DNA of 64,000 bases from Nocardia sp. NBC_00403 (GTDB lineage Bacteria; Actinomycetota; Actinomycetes; Mycobacteriales; Mycobacteriaceae). The stretch is from the NCBI RefSeq assembly GCF_036046055.1, contig NZ_CP107939.1, positions 5,642,001 to 5,706,000 on the forward strand. Reading direction: 5' to 3'. Made by a program: the position numbers and the translations under genes. Position 1 is the stretch's first letter. Every line of letters starts with the position of its first letter. Shown in pieces: positions 1 to 8,487 of this stretch. Under the pieces are notes generated by a model. The model saw only the letters and a list, made by a program, of their open reading frames with translations. It made no database searches and was not told the origin of the DNA.

Positions 1-706
1 CAGTGCGCGACGGCAATTCCGCCATGAGTTCGAGATCGCCGACACGCTGCATCACCCCAATGTCGTGGAGATGCTCGAGTTCGGGGAGTTCCGGGATCAG
101 CCGTGGATGACCTACACCTATCGCGAGGGCGAGCCCGGTTCCGGCCTGCTCCCGCGGCGGCACGAAGAGATCGATCTGGCACGAATGCTTCCGGCACTGG
201 CCGGCATCGCCGCCGGATTGGACTACATCCATCAGCACAACGTGGTGCACCTCGACGTCAAACCGCACAACATGCTCATCGGCCCGCGGGGCACGGAGGC
301 GGTGCTGACCGATTTCGGAATCGCGCACCGCCTCAGTGACGATTCGCCGCTCGCCGGACCCGATGGGCTGGTGCCCGTGTCACTCCCGTACGCGGCACCG
401 GAAGTGCTACGCGGCAAGCCGGTCTCTCCCGCGACCGACCAATATTCGCTGGCATGTGCGGTGGTCGAGTTCTTCACCGGCCGCCCGCCCTTCCCACTAC
501 CGACTCAGTTCGCGATCGCCGATGCGCATCTGTGGGCCATTCCCCCGGACGTGTCGTGGCGACGCCGCTGGATCCCGCACGCGGTCGACTCGATACTGAA
601 CAAAGCACTGGCGAAAGATCCGGACGCTCGGTACGACTCGTGCGCGGAGCCGATCCGCCTGATCACTCGGGTATTGCGTGGCATGGAACCGCCGAAACAC
701 CGCTGA
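1..706 (+). CDS. Serine/threonine protein kinase, 3' part (start lies before the window)
   Basis: The reading frame is open from base 2 and ends in TGA at 704-706; the start is outside the window. Visible eukaryotic-type (Hanks) kinase landmarks are the C-helix-like segment RHEFEIADTLHHPNVV, the catalytic loop HLDVKPHN (Asp and Asn present), the metal-binding DFG in TDFGIA, and APE in YAAPE. The ATP-binding Gly-loop and catalytic Lys must lie upstream. The protein ends directly after the kinase fold with no transmembrane or PASTA region, so it looks like a soluble kinase or one whose other domains are N-terminal. The GTG at 65 is internal to the domain and is not the start. Substrates cannot be told from sequence. 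It converges with the next gene. Confidence 0.9.
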   Translation, partial: SARRQFRHEFEIADTLHHPNVVEMLEFGEFRDQPWMTYTYREGEPGSGLLPRRHEEIDLARMLPALAGIAAGLDYIHQHNVVHLDVKPHNMLIGPRGTEAVLTDFGIAHRLSDDSPLAGPDGLVPVSLPYAAPEVLRGKPVSPATDQYSLACAVVEFFTGRPPFPLPTQFAIADAHLWAIPPDVSWRRRWIPHAVDSILNKALAKDPDARYDSCAEPIRLITRVLRGMEPPKHR

Positions 707-909
707 CGAACGCAGTTCCCCCTAATTCCGGCCGATTCTCGGCGGTGGCTGTCGCTGAGGCAGGGCCGGACAAACTGGAGGCCGCAGCAGCCCGACCCCT
801 GCCTACATCATCCGAAGCGCCGGTAATTTCCACCGCGCCGTGCCCGGACCGTCAACTCCGAGCCGAATCGTGGCCTCAGCCGAATCAAACGGCCGGCGCT
901 GTCGCCACC

Positions 910-2097
910 TCATGCCCACGGCGGCCGATGGAAACCTGGCGAGGCCGCGGTGATACAGAGTGCGCCGACGCCCTGATCGGACACGGTGAACTCGTACCAA
1001 TCAGGAGTACGCGCATGGCCGACGATTCCGGATTCGCCGTCGGTGGTGTGGACATTCCAGCCACGCTTACGCCATTCCGCTATCACCATGTCGAGGTAAG
1101 CGGCAGTCGCGTCCGCGGGCAAACCCGCGAGCCAGTAGCGCACATCGAGGCGGTCGACCTGGTAGACGTTTCCGGCATCGTCGTCGAAGGGCAGGATCAG
1201 TTCGCCGTCCATGCCGTGCTGCGGATGTAGGCTCGGCGCGCCCGGCAGAGCGTCGAGCAGGTCGGCGAGGTAGTCACGAATCTGCTCGCGCGCGGTCGAC
1301 TCGTCCAGCGAGCGATTCCACACAACGGCCCGGGCCACGGGTTCCAATATCGGAAGTAGGCCATCATGAGCAGTGGTCTCGGCCGATTGCGGTAGCTTGT
1401 CCCGACTGAGCACGAACCCCTGGCTCATGAAGGTGTCGCAGGTCGAATCGAAGGGCTGCGGGCTATCGATATTCCCGCCGAGCTCGAACCCGATCGTGCC
1501 CGCAGGCAGGTCCGGCGACACGCAATAGCGGATGCCGCTGATGGCATCGGCGACGAGCATCACCCGGTTCGGCGAGATCTCAACGTCCGCATCCCAGTTG
1601 TGGACCACCGCGTGGCCGACGCCGAGCTCGGCGTAGGTAATCATGTCGCGTGGACGCAGCGGGCCGAACGATTCGCCCTCCGGGGCCGAGAATCCAGCGT
1701 GGACGGTGCGCAGAAATGCGCGCAGCGGCTCTGGCAGACAGTCGAAGAACGGCGGCTCGTCTGCGCCGAATGTGCTCGGATCCCAACCGATCCGGATAAC
1801 CGGTGGCTGGTATTCCTCGCGCAGAATGTAGAGCAGTACCCAATCCCCGCGCAGCAGGGCTACCCGAACGTCGACGAGGAACTCGTCCAGCACGGCGGCA
1901 AACCGCGGCAGCACGTTGAGAAAGTCCAGATTCCATAGCGCGAGTGCGAGTTCCCGGCGATCCTGCGGCCACGTGGCCCGCGCGATCGCCTGCCACCGAG
2001 CAGGCACATGCGCGGCGGCAGGCGATCCGGGCTCGACGAGATCGGCGACCGCTGGTCGTAGTGCATCGATGATCTCGGCGAGGCCGATCTCCTCCAT
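910..2097 (-). CDS. Hypothetical protein, 395 aa
   Basis: No family recognised with confidence. The ATG at 2097 gives a protein beginning MEEIGLAEII and has an AAGGA-like ribosome site about 9 bases upstream; an upstream GTG-type extension of 32 residues is Arg-rich and lacks coding character. The central part, with LPEPLRAFL and RPRDMITYAEL, recalls SMI1/KNR4 (SUKH) proteins, often immunity or scaffold proteins, but this is only a visual impression. The C-terminal about 120 residues (ELILPFDDDAGNVYQVD onward) look like a second small alpha/beta domain with a Trp-rich stretch. No signal peptide or membrane segment is seen. It sits between the kinase and a group of small minus-strand genes. 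Confidence 0.65.
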   Translation of the reverse strand: MEEIGLAEIIDALRPAVADLVEPGSPAAAHVPARWQAIARATWPQDRRELALALWNLDFLNVLPRFAAVLDEFLVDVRVALLRGDWVLLYILREEYQPPVIRIGWDPSTFGADEPPFFDCLPEPLRAFLRTVHAGFSAPEGESFGPLRPRDMITYAELGVGHAVVHNWDADVEISPNRVMLVADAISGIRYCVSPDLPAGTIGFELGGNIDSPQPFDSTCDTFMSQGFVLSRDKLPQSAETTAHDGLLPILEPVARAVVWNRSLDESTAREQIRDYLADLLDALPGAPSLHPQHGMDGELILPFDDDAGNVYQVDRLDVRYWLAGLPADATAAYLDMVIAEWRKRGWNVHTTDGESGIVGHARTPDWYEFTVSDQGVGALCITAASPGFHRPPWA

Positions 2098-2226
2098 ACG
2101 AATTCCATCCTTGGGTGCGTGAGGCAGAACCCGGCGGCATACTTCGACGTTCGCCCACGTCCGCCTCCACAGCTGGGAACTCCGCTCGTGCACTCAGCGC
2201 AGCGTGTCGGCCTGTTCGGGCAGCAG

Positions 2227-2529
2227 CTATCGGTTCCGAATCGAGCGCGGTAGGGTCCCGTCCGGTGTCACCAGATCGCAGGCCAGGGCGATCGCTCGTG
2301 CATGTCCGCCGAAGTGGCCGAAATGAGGTGTCAGGATGGCGATTGCCCCTGCCTTGCAAGCTGTTTGGACCACCAGCGTCGTCGGCATGTAGGTGTCCGA
2401 TCGGATCGTGAGGATTCCGACGAACTCATAGCCCCGCTGATGAGCCAATGTGCCGATCACCTGCTCGTCCCGATGCCGGTTCGGGCCGGTGATATCGAGC
2501 TGCAGCAAGCCGATTGCCCTGGGCTGCAT
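2227..2529 (-). CDS. Small hypothetical protein, resolvase-N-terminal-like, 100 aa
   Basis: The ATG at 2529 is preceded by AGGGGAGATCTT, a good ribosome site. The protein starts MQPRAIGLLQLDITG and contains an alternating beta/alpha pattern (GYEFVGILTI, ACKAGAIAILTPHFGHFGG) like the N-terminal catalytic fold of small serine recombinases. The resolvase Ser and Arg signature is not evident, and no DNA-binding domain follows. The short protein encoded at 46741-47064 seems to be of the same general type. A stand-alone fold of this kind is common in nocardial genomes; its function is not known to me. It lies 49 bases downstream of the next minus-strand gene and may share its transcript. Confidence 0.55.
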   Translation of the reverse strand: MQPRAIGLLQLDITGPNRHRDEQVIGTLAHQRGYEFVGILTIRSDTYMPTTLVVQTACKAGAIAILTPHFGHFGGHARAIALACDLVTPDGTLPRSIRNR

Positions 2530-2578
2530 AAGATCTCCCCTGATCGCTGTTGGTTGGCGCAGGCTCATCCGACTGCGG

Positions 2579-2902
2579 TCAGTCGTCGTTCAATACCCGT
2601 TCCAGGCGTCGGTCCGGCACAACCTCACCCGCGAGGACCAGCACCCGGAACACCGACCGCTTCCGGCCACACTCGTCGATACGACACTCGCTGTGCTCTT
2701 GCGCGGCGTCATGCGCCTCCGGCACCGTGAATGGGACCGTCGGCGATTCATGCTGGAGCCGAAACTGGATGCCGGACACCGTGATCGAGTCGTGCTCGTT
2801 CGGGTGCTGCTCATCGCCGAACGGAAGCAGCCACACCATCGCCACGATTCCGCCACAACAAGCAAGCGCCACCAAGAGTCCGCTGACCACTGCCGCATCC
2901 AT
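2579..2902 (-). CDS. Small single-pass membrane protein, 107 aa
   Basis: The N-terminus MDAAVVSGLLVALACCGGIVA continues into a hydrophobic stretch of about 25 residues, predicted to be one membrane segment, followed by a polar, acidic C-terminal tail. No catalytic motif is seen and no family is recognised. It is probably in one transcription unit with the small gene ending at 2227, since both are minus-strand and 49 bases apart. Confidence 0.5.
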   Translation of the reverse strand: MDAAVVSGLLVALACCGGIVAMVWLLPFGDEQHPNEHDSITVSGIQFRLQHESPTVPFTVPEAHDAAQEHSECRIDECGRKRSVFRVLVLAGEVVPDRRLERVLNDD

Positions 2903-2978
2903 CGGTCACCGCCCGGCGATTCGGTCACGGCCCGTGATGTCAGCTCCGGCCCGAACGCTCCGCACCAGTTTCGGCCCG

Positions 2979-3161
2979 CTACTCATAGTCGGAGTCGTCA
3001 CGGGCACTGATGTAGGCCGTGGCTGCCACGCTCGGTAAACACTGAGGGCTGTGTGCAGCGTGATCCTCGAGAATCTGGTGCGCCATGTCGCTGTTCACGA
3101 TCACTGGTGCGTCCTGGTCGCACCGGTGCCACACAGCCCCTTGGCCGGTCATGATGCCCAT
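2979..3161 (-). CDS. Short hypothetical protein divergent from XRE regulator, 60 aa
   Basis: The ATG at 3161 is preceded by AAGGGAAGGCATACCA, a strong purine-rich ribosome site, which favours this start over the longer open frame reaching 3371 (that frame would run across the palindrome at 3342-3358). The product, starting MGIMTGQGAVWHRCDQD, is small, polar and His/Asp-rich. Position opposite an XRE-type regulator across a shared promoter region suggests that the regulator controls it; such regulator/small-protein pairs are frequent in actinomycetes. Function unknown. Confidence 0.45.
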   Translation of the reverse strand: MGIMTGQGAVWHRCDQDAPVIVNSDMAHQILEDHAAHSPQCLPSVAATAYISARDDSDYE

Positions 3162-3341
3162 TGGTATGCCTTCCCTTGTCTGTTGGCACCCGGTTCGAGC
3201 TGTGGCCGTTGGCGTTTGGCTGACGCCGAGCGAGCATCGAGATAGCGTCGTCAGCCTTGGTTCCGATCCGAGGTTGAGTTCTCTGAGATCGGCAACGTCG
3301 TCGGGTGCCAGGAACACACTGGGGCTATCACCGAGAGAAAC

Positions 3342-3358
3342 TGTCCCGCGGCGGGACA
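3342..3358. promoter_or_regulatory. Perfect 17-bp palindrome, operator candidate
   Basis: TGTCCCGC-G-GCGGGACA is a perfect 8-1-8 inverted repeat. It lies 53 bases before the ATG of the XRE regulator at 3412 and about 180 bases before the divergent small gene at 3161. Size and symmetry suit a dimeric HTH repressor. That the XRE protein itself binds here is an inference from position. Confidence 0.6.
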
Positions 3359-3411
3359 ACGTCCAGCCCAACTAGCACTTGGATTGCCAGTGCCGCCTAG
3401 AGAGCAGGCAT

Positions 3412-4641
3412 ATGAGCGAAACCCCCGCTGATGAAGGCCGCTTTGTCGGCAGACAGGTGCGGAGTATCCGGGCCCGCCGCGGCATATCGCAGCAGGTGCT
3501 CGCCGATCGGGTCGGTGTCAGCCGCGGCGCTATCGCCAAGTACGAAAACGGCGAGCGCCCTATCGACTCCCGCAGACTGCTGTATGCGCTGGCGAGCGCA
3601 CTCGGAGTTCGAGTAGACGACCTGACGGGCCAACCAGGTGACCAGACCGATCCCTCCGCAATGGCGTTTCACGCGACTGTCGCGGACATCGAGACCGCAC
3701 TGTGGGCAGCTGGCGATGCGACTCCAACCGAGCCACCGATGAGTATCGCCGATCTCGCAGCGGCGGCCCGTCGAGCCAGCGTGGCCCTGATCGACTGGGA
3801 TTTCGTAGTACTCGGGCCGATGCTGGCTCCGCTGCTCACCGAGTGCTACCGACATACCGCCGATACGACTGGGGCACAACGTGATCGCGCATGGAACATT
3901 CTTGCGGGCATTGCATCCGACACTGCGATCGCACTCCGGGTGCGCGGCTACACCGCGCAGGCATGGACAGCGACGCAAGTCGCCGAGCAGGCCGCGACGA
4001 ACACCGATGACCTCGCAGCGTTCGCGGCGGCAGCTTTCGCACGTAGTCAAGTGCTACTGTCCCGGCCGGAATCGTTCTGCGCCGCGCTGAATTGCGCAAC
4101 GCGGGTTGCCGACGAATTGGATTCGCATGCAACCACGCTCGGAGAGCTGGAAACGGTCGGTATGCTGCACCTGCAGAGTGCGCTTTCCGCCGCTGCACTC
4201 GGTGAGAACGCCGAAGGATATTTCGACAAAGCCGCCGAAATCACGGCTCGGATACCTCATGCCCGGCCTGGGTGGTCGATCTTGCGCAATCCCACATTCG
4301 GCGTGGAGAACGTAACTCTCTGGCGCATGTCAGCGGGCATGGAGCAACGCGAGCCGGGCCGTGTGTTGGAACTTGGATCCGCGCTCCCGCCAGCGACGAT
4401 TTCGGCACCAAGTCGACGCGCACAGTACTTCGTAGAACTGGGCCGCGCCTACGCTCTGCAGCGCGAATACCCAGAATCTCTGAATGCTCTCTTGCGGGCC
4501 GAACATATTGCGCCACAGAATGTCCGCAGTATGACGCACGTGCGAGAACTGGTCGGTCACATGATGAGAACCGCTCGCCGCGGCCTTACAACCGGAGACC
4601 TGGGCAAACTGGCGAAACGCGTCGGAGCCGTTCCGACCTGA
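3412..4641 (+). CDS. XRE-family helix-turn-helix regulator, 409 aa
   Basis: Residues about 12-68 form an XRE/Cro-C1 HTH domain (VRSIRARRGISQQVLADRVG, then SRGAIAKYENGERPI). The remaining about 340 residues are Ala-rich helices with repeated pairs such as AWNILAGIASDTAIALR and AVEYP-type turns, typical of the TPR-like sensor half of large actinobacterial XRE regulators. The ATG at 3412 follows GAGAGCAGG and begins the HTH-proximal sequence MSETPADEGRF; the open frame extends 11 codons upstream without support. It is followed after 27 bases by a flavoprotein gene, a recurring pair in nocardioforms, so the two are probably co-transcribed. The regulator may control itself through the palindrome at 3342-3358. 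Confidence 0.85.
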   Translation: MSETPADEGRFVGRQVRSIRARRGISQQVLADRVGVSRGAIAKYENGERPIDSRRLLYALASALGVRVDDLTGQPGDQTDPSAMAFHATVADIETALWAAGDATPTEPPMSIADLAAAARRASVALIDWDFVVLGPMLAPLLTECYRHTADTTGAQRDRAWNILAGIASDTAIALRVRGYTAQAWTATQVAEQAATNTDDLAAFAAAAFARSQVLLSRPESFCAALNCATRVADELDSHATTLGELETVGMLHLQSALSAAALGENAEGYFDKAAEITARIPHARPGWSILRNPTFGVENVTLWRMSAGMEQREPGRVLELGSALPPATISAPSRRAQYFVELGRAYALQREYPESLNALLRAEHIAPQNVRSMTHVRELVGHMMRTARRGLTTGDLGKLAKRVGAVPT

Positions 4642-4668
4642 CTCGCGTGGCCACACCGAGCTGACACG

Positions 4669-5247
4669 ATGGTGGCTATGAATGATCAGGGAAGCCCCGT
4701 GCTGTATGCCATCGTGACCGGTGCGACCCCAGCCGGCGGCGTCGGTGAGCTTGTCGACCATGCTCAGGCCGACGGTTGGGACGTATGTGTGATTGCCTCC
4801 CCGAATGGCAGTCGGTTCATCGACGCCACTATGCTGGCCGCCAAAACCGGGCACCCGGTGCGCAGTCAGTACAAGGAGCCCGGCACACCGGACGCCCTGC
4901 CGCCAGCCGACGCCATGATTGTCGCGCCCATTACGTCGAACTCGATGGCGAAGTGGGCGGCGGGGATCTCCGACACCCTGCCGTTGGGGATGCTGGTGGA
5001 AGCTGTGGGGCAAGGACTTCCGGTAGTCGCGGTGCCTTTCGCAAAGCAGGAGTTGCTTCGCTTCCCCGCCATACAGGAAGCCATGCGCAAGCTGTCCGAT
5101 TGGGGTGTGGTGTTGGTCGGCGACGACGGTCACGAACAAGGCACAGATGAACTCTCCCTCGACGATGTCCCGTGGCTCGCAGCTTGGCAAGCGCTGATTG
5201 CGCATCTACGGCACAGGTCTGCTGGCGGCAAATCACTGACCAGCTGA
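4669..5247 (+). CDS. Flavoprotein (HFCD/flavoprotein fold), 192 aa
   Basis: The protein has the Rossmann-like flavoprotein fold of the HFCD family (phosphopantothenoylcysteine decarboxylase-like): beta1 with AIVTGATPAGG, then DVCVIASPNGSRFI, the FMN-pocket segment ADAMIVAPITSNSMAKWAAG, and VVAVPFAKQELL. At 192 aa it lacks the CoaB ligase half, so it is not Dfp itself. The substrate is unknown. An ATG at 4669 and another at 4678 are both possible starts. The 27-base gap to the upstream XRE gene indicates one operon. Confidence 0.8.
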   Translation: MVAMNDQGSPVLYAIVTGATPAGGVGELVDHAQADGWDVCVIASPNGSRFIDATMLAAKTGHPVRSQYKEPGTPDALPPADAMIVAPITSNSMAKWAAGISDTLPLGMLVEAVGQGLPVVAVPFAKQELLRFPAIQEAMRKLSDWGVVLVGDDGHEQGTDELSLDDVPWLAAWQALIAHLRHRSAGGKSLTS

Positions 5248-5440
5248 CACGATCAAGGGGCATCAAGTCGTGGCCGAAAGGTACCGGTCGTCCTCCTGAC
5301 ACTATGTTTGGCCTCGATCGTCGGACCCACCCGACTCGGGACACGACCGCCACAACTCGCGCCATCGAGGGAATTCGCGCAACCCAGCGCTAACATGGGC
5401 CAGCTGGTAACGGTCGATTTGCCGATCCCGAGGTGGTTCG

Positions 5441-6373
5441 ATGCCAAGTACTGTTCCACAGCCTGTGGCGCTGGGTGATGATGCCGCCCGGACCCTTGCG
5501 AACGCGACCAAAACCGTCCCGCAGATGGAGTCGATCACCCCGCGGTGGCTGGTTCATCTGCTCAATTGGATCCCGGTCGAGGCCGGTATCTACCGGCGCA
5601 ACCGGGTAACGCATGAGCAGACCGTCGATATTCAGTGCGACAATTTCGACGAGTCCCCGCTGCCGGAAACCTTCATCGACTACGAGAAGCAACCGCGTGA
5701 ATACCGACTGAAGGCAGTGCACACGATCCTCGACGTGCACACCCGCGTTTCGGACCTGTACTCGAGCCCGCATAGTCAGATAGCCCAGCAGTTGCGCTTG
5801 ACGATCGAAGCGATCAAAGAGCACCAAGAAGGCGAGCTCATCAACAGTCCCGACTACGGGCTGATCGCGAATGCCGCCGACAAGCAGCGGATCCCGACGA
5901 TCGCCGGACCCCCCACCCCCGATGACCTCGACAATCTGATCGCGCGCGCGTGGAAGGAACCCGGCTTCTTCCTGACGCACCCAGAAGGGATCGCGGCATT
6001 CGGGCGAGAATGCACCCGGCGCGGTGTGCCGCCACCGACGGTAAGCATGTTCGGTTCGCAGTTCCTGACCTGGCGTGGGATTCCGATCGTCCCGTCGGAC
6101 AAGGTGGCGGTCGAGAGCGGCAAGACGAAATTCCTGCTGATCCGGACCGGTGAGACCCGTCAGGGCGTGGTGGGGCTGTACCAGCCGGGACTGGCAGGCG
6201 AACAGGGGCCGGGGCTTTCGGTGAAGTTCATGGGTGTCGATCGCAGTGCGATCGCGTCGTATCTGGTGTCACTGTATTGCTCGCTGGCGATCCTCACCGA
6301 CGATGCCGTCGCAGTGCTAGAGGGAGCAGAGGTGGACAAGTTCCATGACTACGCCCCGTCCTACCGGAGCTGA
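5441..6373 (+). CDS. Family 2A encapsulin nanocompartment shell protein, 310 aa
   Basis: This is an HK97-fold capsid-like protein of the family 2A encapsulins (SrpI-like), which self-assemble into a closed protein shell. Recognition rests on the N-terminal arm with ITPRWLVHLLNWIPVEAGIYR, the segment GSQFLTWRGIPIVPSDK and the C-terminal half with IRTGETRQGVVGLYQPGL, together with length and the overlapping cysteine desulfurase gene downstream. Family 2A shells are known to load a cysteine desulfurase through its disordered N-terminus and have been linked to sulfur storage or redox stress. The start used is the ATG at 5441, with GGTGG-type purines upstream. The two genes overlap by 29 bases, so expression is coupled. 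No rhodanese or serine acetyltransferase partner is adjacent here. Confidence 0.9.
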   Translation: MPSTVPQPVALGDDAARTLANATKTVPQMESITPRWLVHLLNWIPVEAGIYRRNRVTHEQTVDIQCDNFDESPLPETFIDYEKQPREYRLKAVHTILDVHTRVSDLYSSPHSQIAQQLRLTIEAIKEHQEGELINSPDYGLIANAADKQRIPTIAGPPTPDDLDNLIARAWKEPGFFLTHPEGIAAFGRECTRRGVPPPTVSMFGSQFLTWRGIPIVPSDKVAVESGKTKFLLIRTGETRQGVVGLYQPGLAGEQGPGLSVKFMGVDRSAIASYLVSLYCSLAILTDDAVAVLEGAEVDKFHDYAPSYRS

Positions 6374-8273
6374 GCCGCCGGTTCCGCCATATTCGGCGGA
6401 TACCGTTGCGGCACCGGCGAGTTCATTGCTGCCGGACGAAGCCACGTTGAACCGTCTCGCCGCGGAGTTCTTCTCGGCGCTGCCTTCGGCGGCGCGTGGG
6501 ATCGAGTTTCCCGGCATCACGTCGCCAGACATTGTCACACCCGATTTCGCGTCGCCGGGTATCGCGACGCTCGGTGTCGCGGAGCAAGGAATGACGCCGT
6601 CGAGCGCCTCCGTTCCGGCCGCACCACCTGCGGCCGGGCGCTCGGCAGCCGGTCCAGCCGCAGGTGGTACCTCGGCAGCGAGTCCGTGGATGGCCAGTCC
6701 GTCGGCAGCCGATCGGCAGGCATCGATGCCACCCAGCTCGCCCGCACAGGGCGTCCCACCCGGAGGACCCACCCCGGATCCGACGGTGCCTTCCTGGCAG
6801 ACAGAGGTGCCCGCCAACCCGGCGGGCCGACCGCCGACCGCGGCACTGACCGGTGCAGATGTGTACACCGACCAGTTCCTCCCCGACTTGCCCACGCTGA
6901 GCAATTCCCCCAGGCTGCCACCGTCGACCGGTCCCGCACCGTCGGCCGAACCGAGCTTCTATTTCCTCGACCGGCCAGAAATCGCTGCACCACAGGCCAA
7001 TTCGCAGTTCTACTTCCTCGACGAAGGTCGCAGGGCCTCGCCCGACCGGCACCCGCCCTTCGACGTGTACGCGGTGCGCAACGACTTTCCGATTCTGCGT
7101 GAACGGGTGAACGGACAGCCGCTCGTCTGGTTCGACAATGCCGCCACCACGCAGAAACCACGATCGGTCATCGAGCGACTCACATATTTCTACGAGCACG
7201 AGAACTCGAACATCCATCGCGCCGCACACGAACTGGCCGCCCGCGCGACCGACGCATATGAGCAGGCCCGCGACATCGTGGCCCGGTTTCTCGGCGCATC
7301 CTCCGCGGAGGAGATCATCTTCGTCCGCGGCGCCACCGAAGGCATCAATCTCGTCGCCCAAACCTGGGGCCGCAAGAACATTCGCGAGGGCGACGAGATC
7401 GTCATCTCGCACCTCGAGCACCACGCGAATATCGTGCCCTGGCAGATGCTCGCCGGCGAGACCGGCGCGGTGCTGAAGGTCATCCCAGTCGATGACAGCG
7501 GGCAACTGCTGCTGGACGAGTACACAAGACTGCTGTCCGATCGCACGAAACTTGTCTCGGTAGCGCATGTTTCGAATGCGCTCGGCACGATCACGCCGGT
7601 CCACGATATCGTCGCGGCCGCGCACCGAGCCGGTGCCGTCACGCTCGTCGACGGAGCGCAATCGGTGCCGCACACCAGGATCGATGTGCGATCGATCGGC
7701 GCCGACTTCTTCGTGTTCTCCGGCCACAAGCTCTTCGGCCCCACTGGAATCGGCGTGGTGTATGGCACTTCTTCTGTGCTACAGGATGTTCCGCCATGGC
7801 AGGGCGGCGGAAACATGATCAGCGACGTCACCCTGGAACGTTCCCTCTTCCAACCGCCCCCCGGCCGCTTCGAGGCAGGCACCGGAAACATCGCCGACGC
7901 GGTCGGGCTCGGCATGGCCATCGAGTATGTCGAAGGCATCGGCATCGACAATATCGCCCGGTACGAACACGATCTTCTCGCCTATGCGACGCCCCTCGTC
8001 GCTGCGGTGCCGGGCGTTCGCCTGGTCGGGACCGCCGTCGAAAAGGCCAGTGTGCTGTCGTTCGTCATGGACGGATATCAACCACTCGAGGTCGGAAAGG
8101 CATTGAACGAGAACGGCATCGCGGTGCGCGCCGGGCATCATTGCGCTCAACCCATACTTCGGCGCTTCGGACTGGAAGCGACCGTCCGTCCCTCGTTCAC
8201 GTTCTACAACACCTGCGAGGAAGTCGACCGCATGGTTGCCGTCCTCGAACGGCTGGCCCGCGCACGTCGCTGA
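6345..8273 (+). CDS. Encapsulin cargo cysteine desulfurase (SufS-like) with long disordered N-terminus, 642 aa
   Basis: Residues about 235-640 are a class V aminotransferase/SufS-type cysteine desulfurase: WFDNAATTQKP at the start of the fold, SHLEHHANIVPW, the PLP lysine in FSGHKLFGPTGIG (K462), and the persulfide cysteine in RAGHHCAQP (C600). It would release sulfur from L-cysteine as an enzyme-bound persulfide. The first about 235 residues are low-complexity Pro/Ala/Ser/Thr sequence, expected to be disordered and to target the enzyme into the shell. Within it LPDEATLNRLAAEFFSALP (29-47) looks like a short amphipathic helix, and FYFLD occurs twice (205-209 and 222-226). The ATG at 6345 lies inside the shell gene, in a different frame. 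Confidence 0.9.
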   Translation: MTTPRPTGAEPPVPPYSADTVAAPASSLLPDEATLNRLAAEFFSALPSAARGIEFPGITSPDIVTPDFASPGIATLGVAEQGMTPSSASVPAAPPAAGRSAAGPAAGGTSAASPWMASPSAADRQASMPPSSPAQGVPPGGPTPDPTVPSWQTEVPANPAGRPPTAALTGADVYTDQFLPDLPTLSNSPRLPPSTGPAPSAEPSFYFLDRPEIAAPQANSQFYFLDEGRRASPDRHPPFDVYAVRNDFPILRERVNGQPLVWFDNAATTQKPRSVIERLTYFYEHENSNIHRAAHELAARATDAYEQARDIVARFLGASSAEEIIFVRGATEGINLVAQTWGRKNIREGDEIVISHLEHHANIVPWQMLAGETGAVLKVIPVDDSGQLLLDEYTRLLSDRTKLVSVAHVSNALGTITPVHDIVAAAHRAGAVTLVDGAQSVPHTRIDVRSIGADFFVFSGHKLFGPTGIGVVYGTSSVLQDVPPWQGGGNMISDVTLERSLFQPPPGRFEAGTGNIADAVGLGMAIEYVEGIGIDNIARYEHDLLAYATPLVAAVPGVRLVGTAVEKASVLSFVMDGYQPLEVGKALNENGIAVRAGHHCAQPILRRFGLEATVRPSFTFYNTCEEVDRMVAVLERLARARR

Positions 8274-8306
8274 ACCTCCGCGGTACGACGCTGGTCTATG
8301 GCTACT

Positions 8307-8343
8307 GGGCCGGTTCCCGCAAAACCCGGGGCGGGAGCGGCCG
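8307..8343. terminator. GC-rich hairpin between convergent genes
   Basis: The arm TCCCGC (8315-8320) pairs with GCGGGA (8331-8336), extended by GGCCG/CGGCC with a small bulge. It lies 34 bases after the cargo-gene stop and in front of the convergent ppdK-like gene. No T-tract follows, so it is only a candidate. Confidence 0.35.
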
Positions 8344-8487
8344 TTGCCGACGATGCTTGTCTCCAACTGATGACATCTGCCGGATTCGTACACCGGGATC
8401 GGGTCGACGCCGGGACCGAGTTCAGGGTGACGTGGTCGGATCGATCTCTGGAAGGGCCTCGACCCCCATGAGGATCGAGTTTCAAAG

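Noticed and set aside
6423..7727. Minus-strand open frame of 434 codons over the encapsulin cargo
   Set aside because: Arg/Gly-rich shadow of the desulfurase gene.
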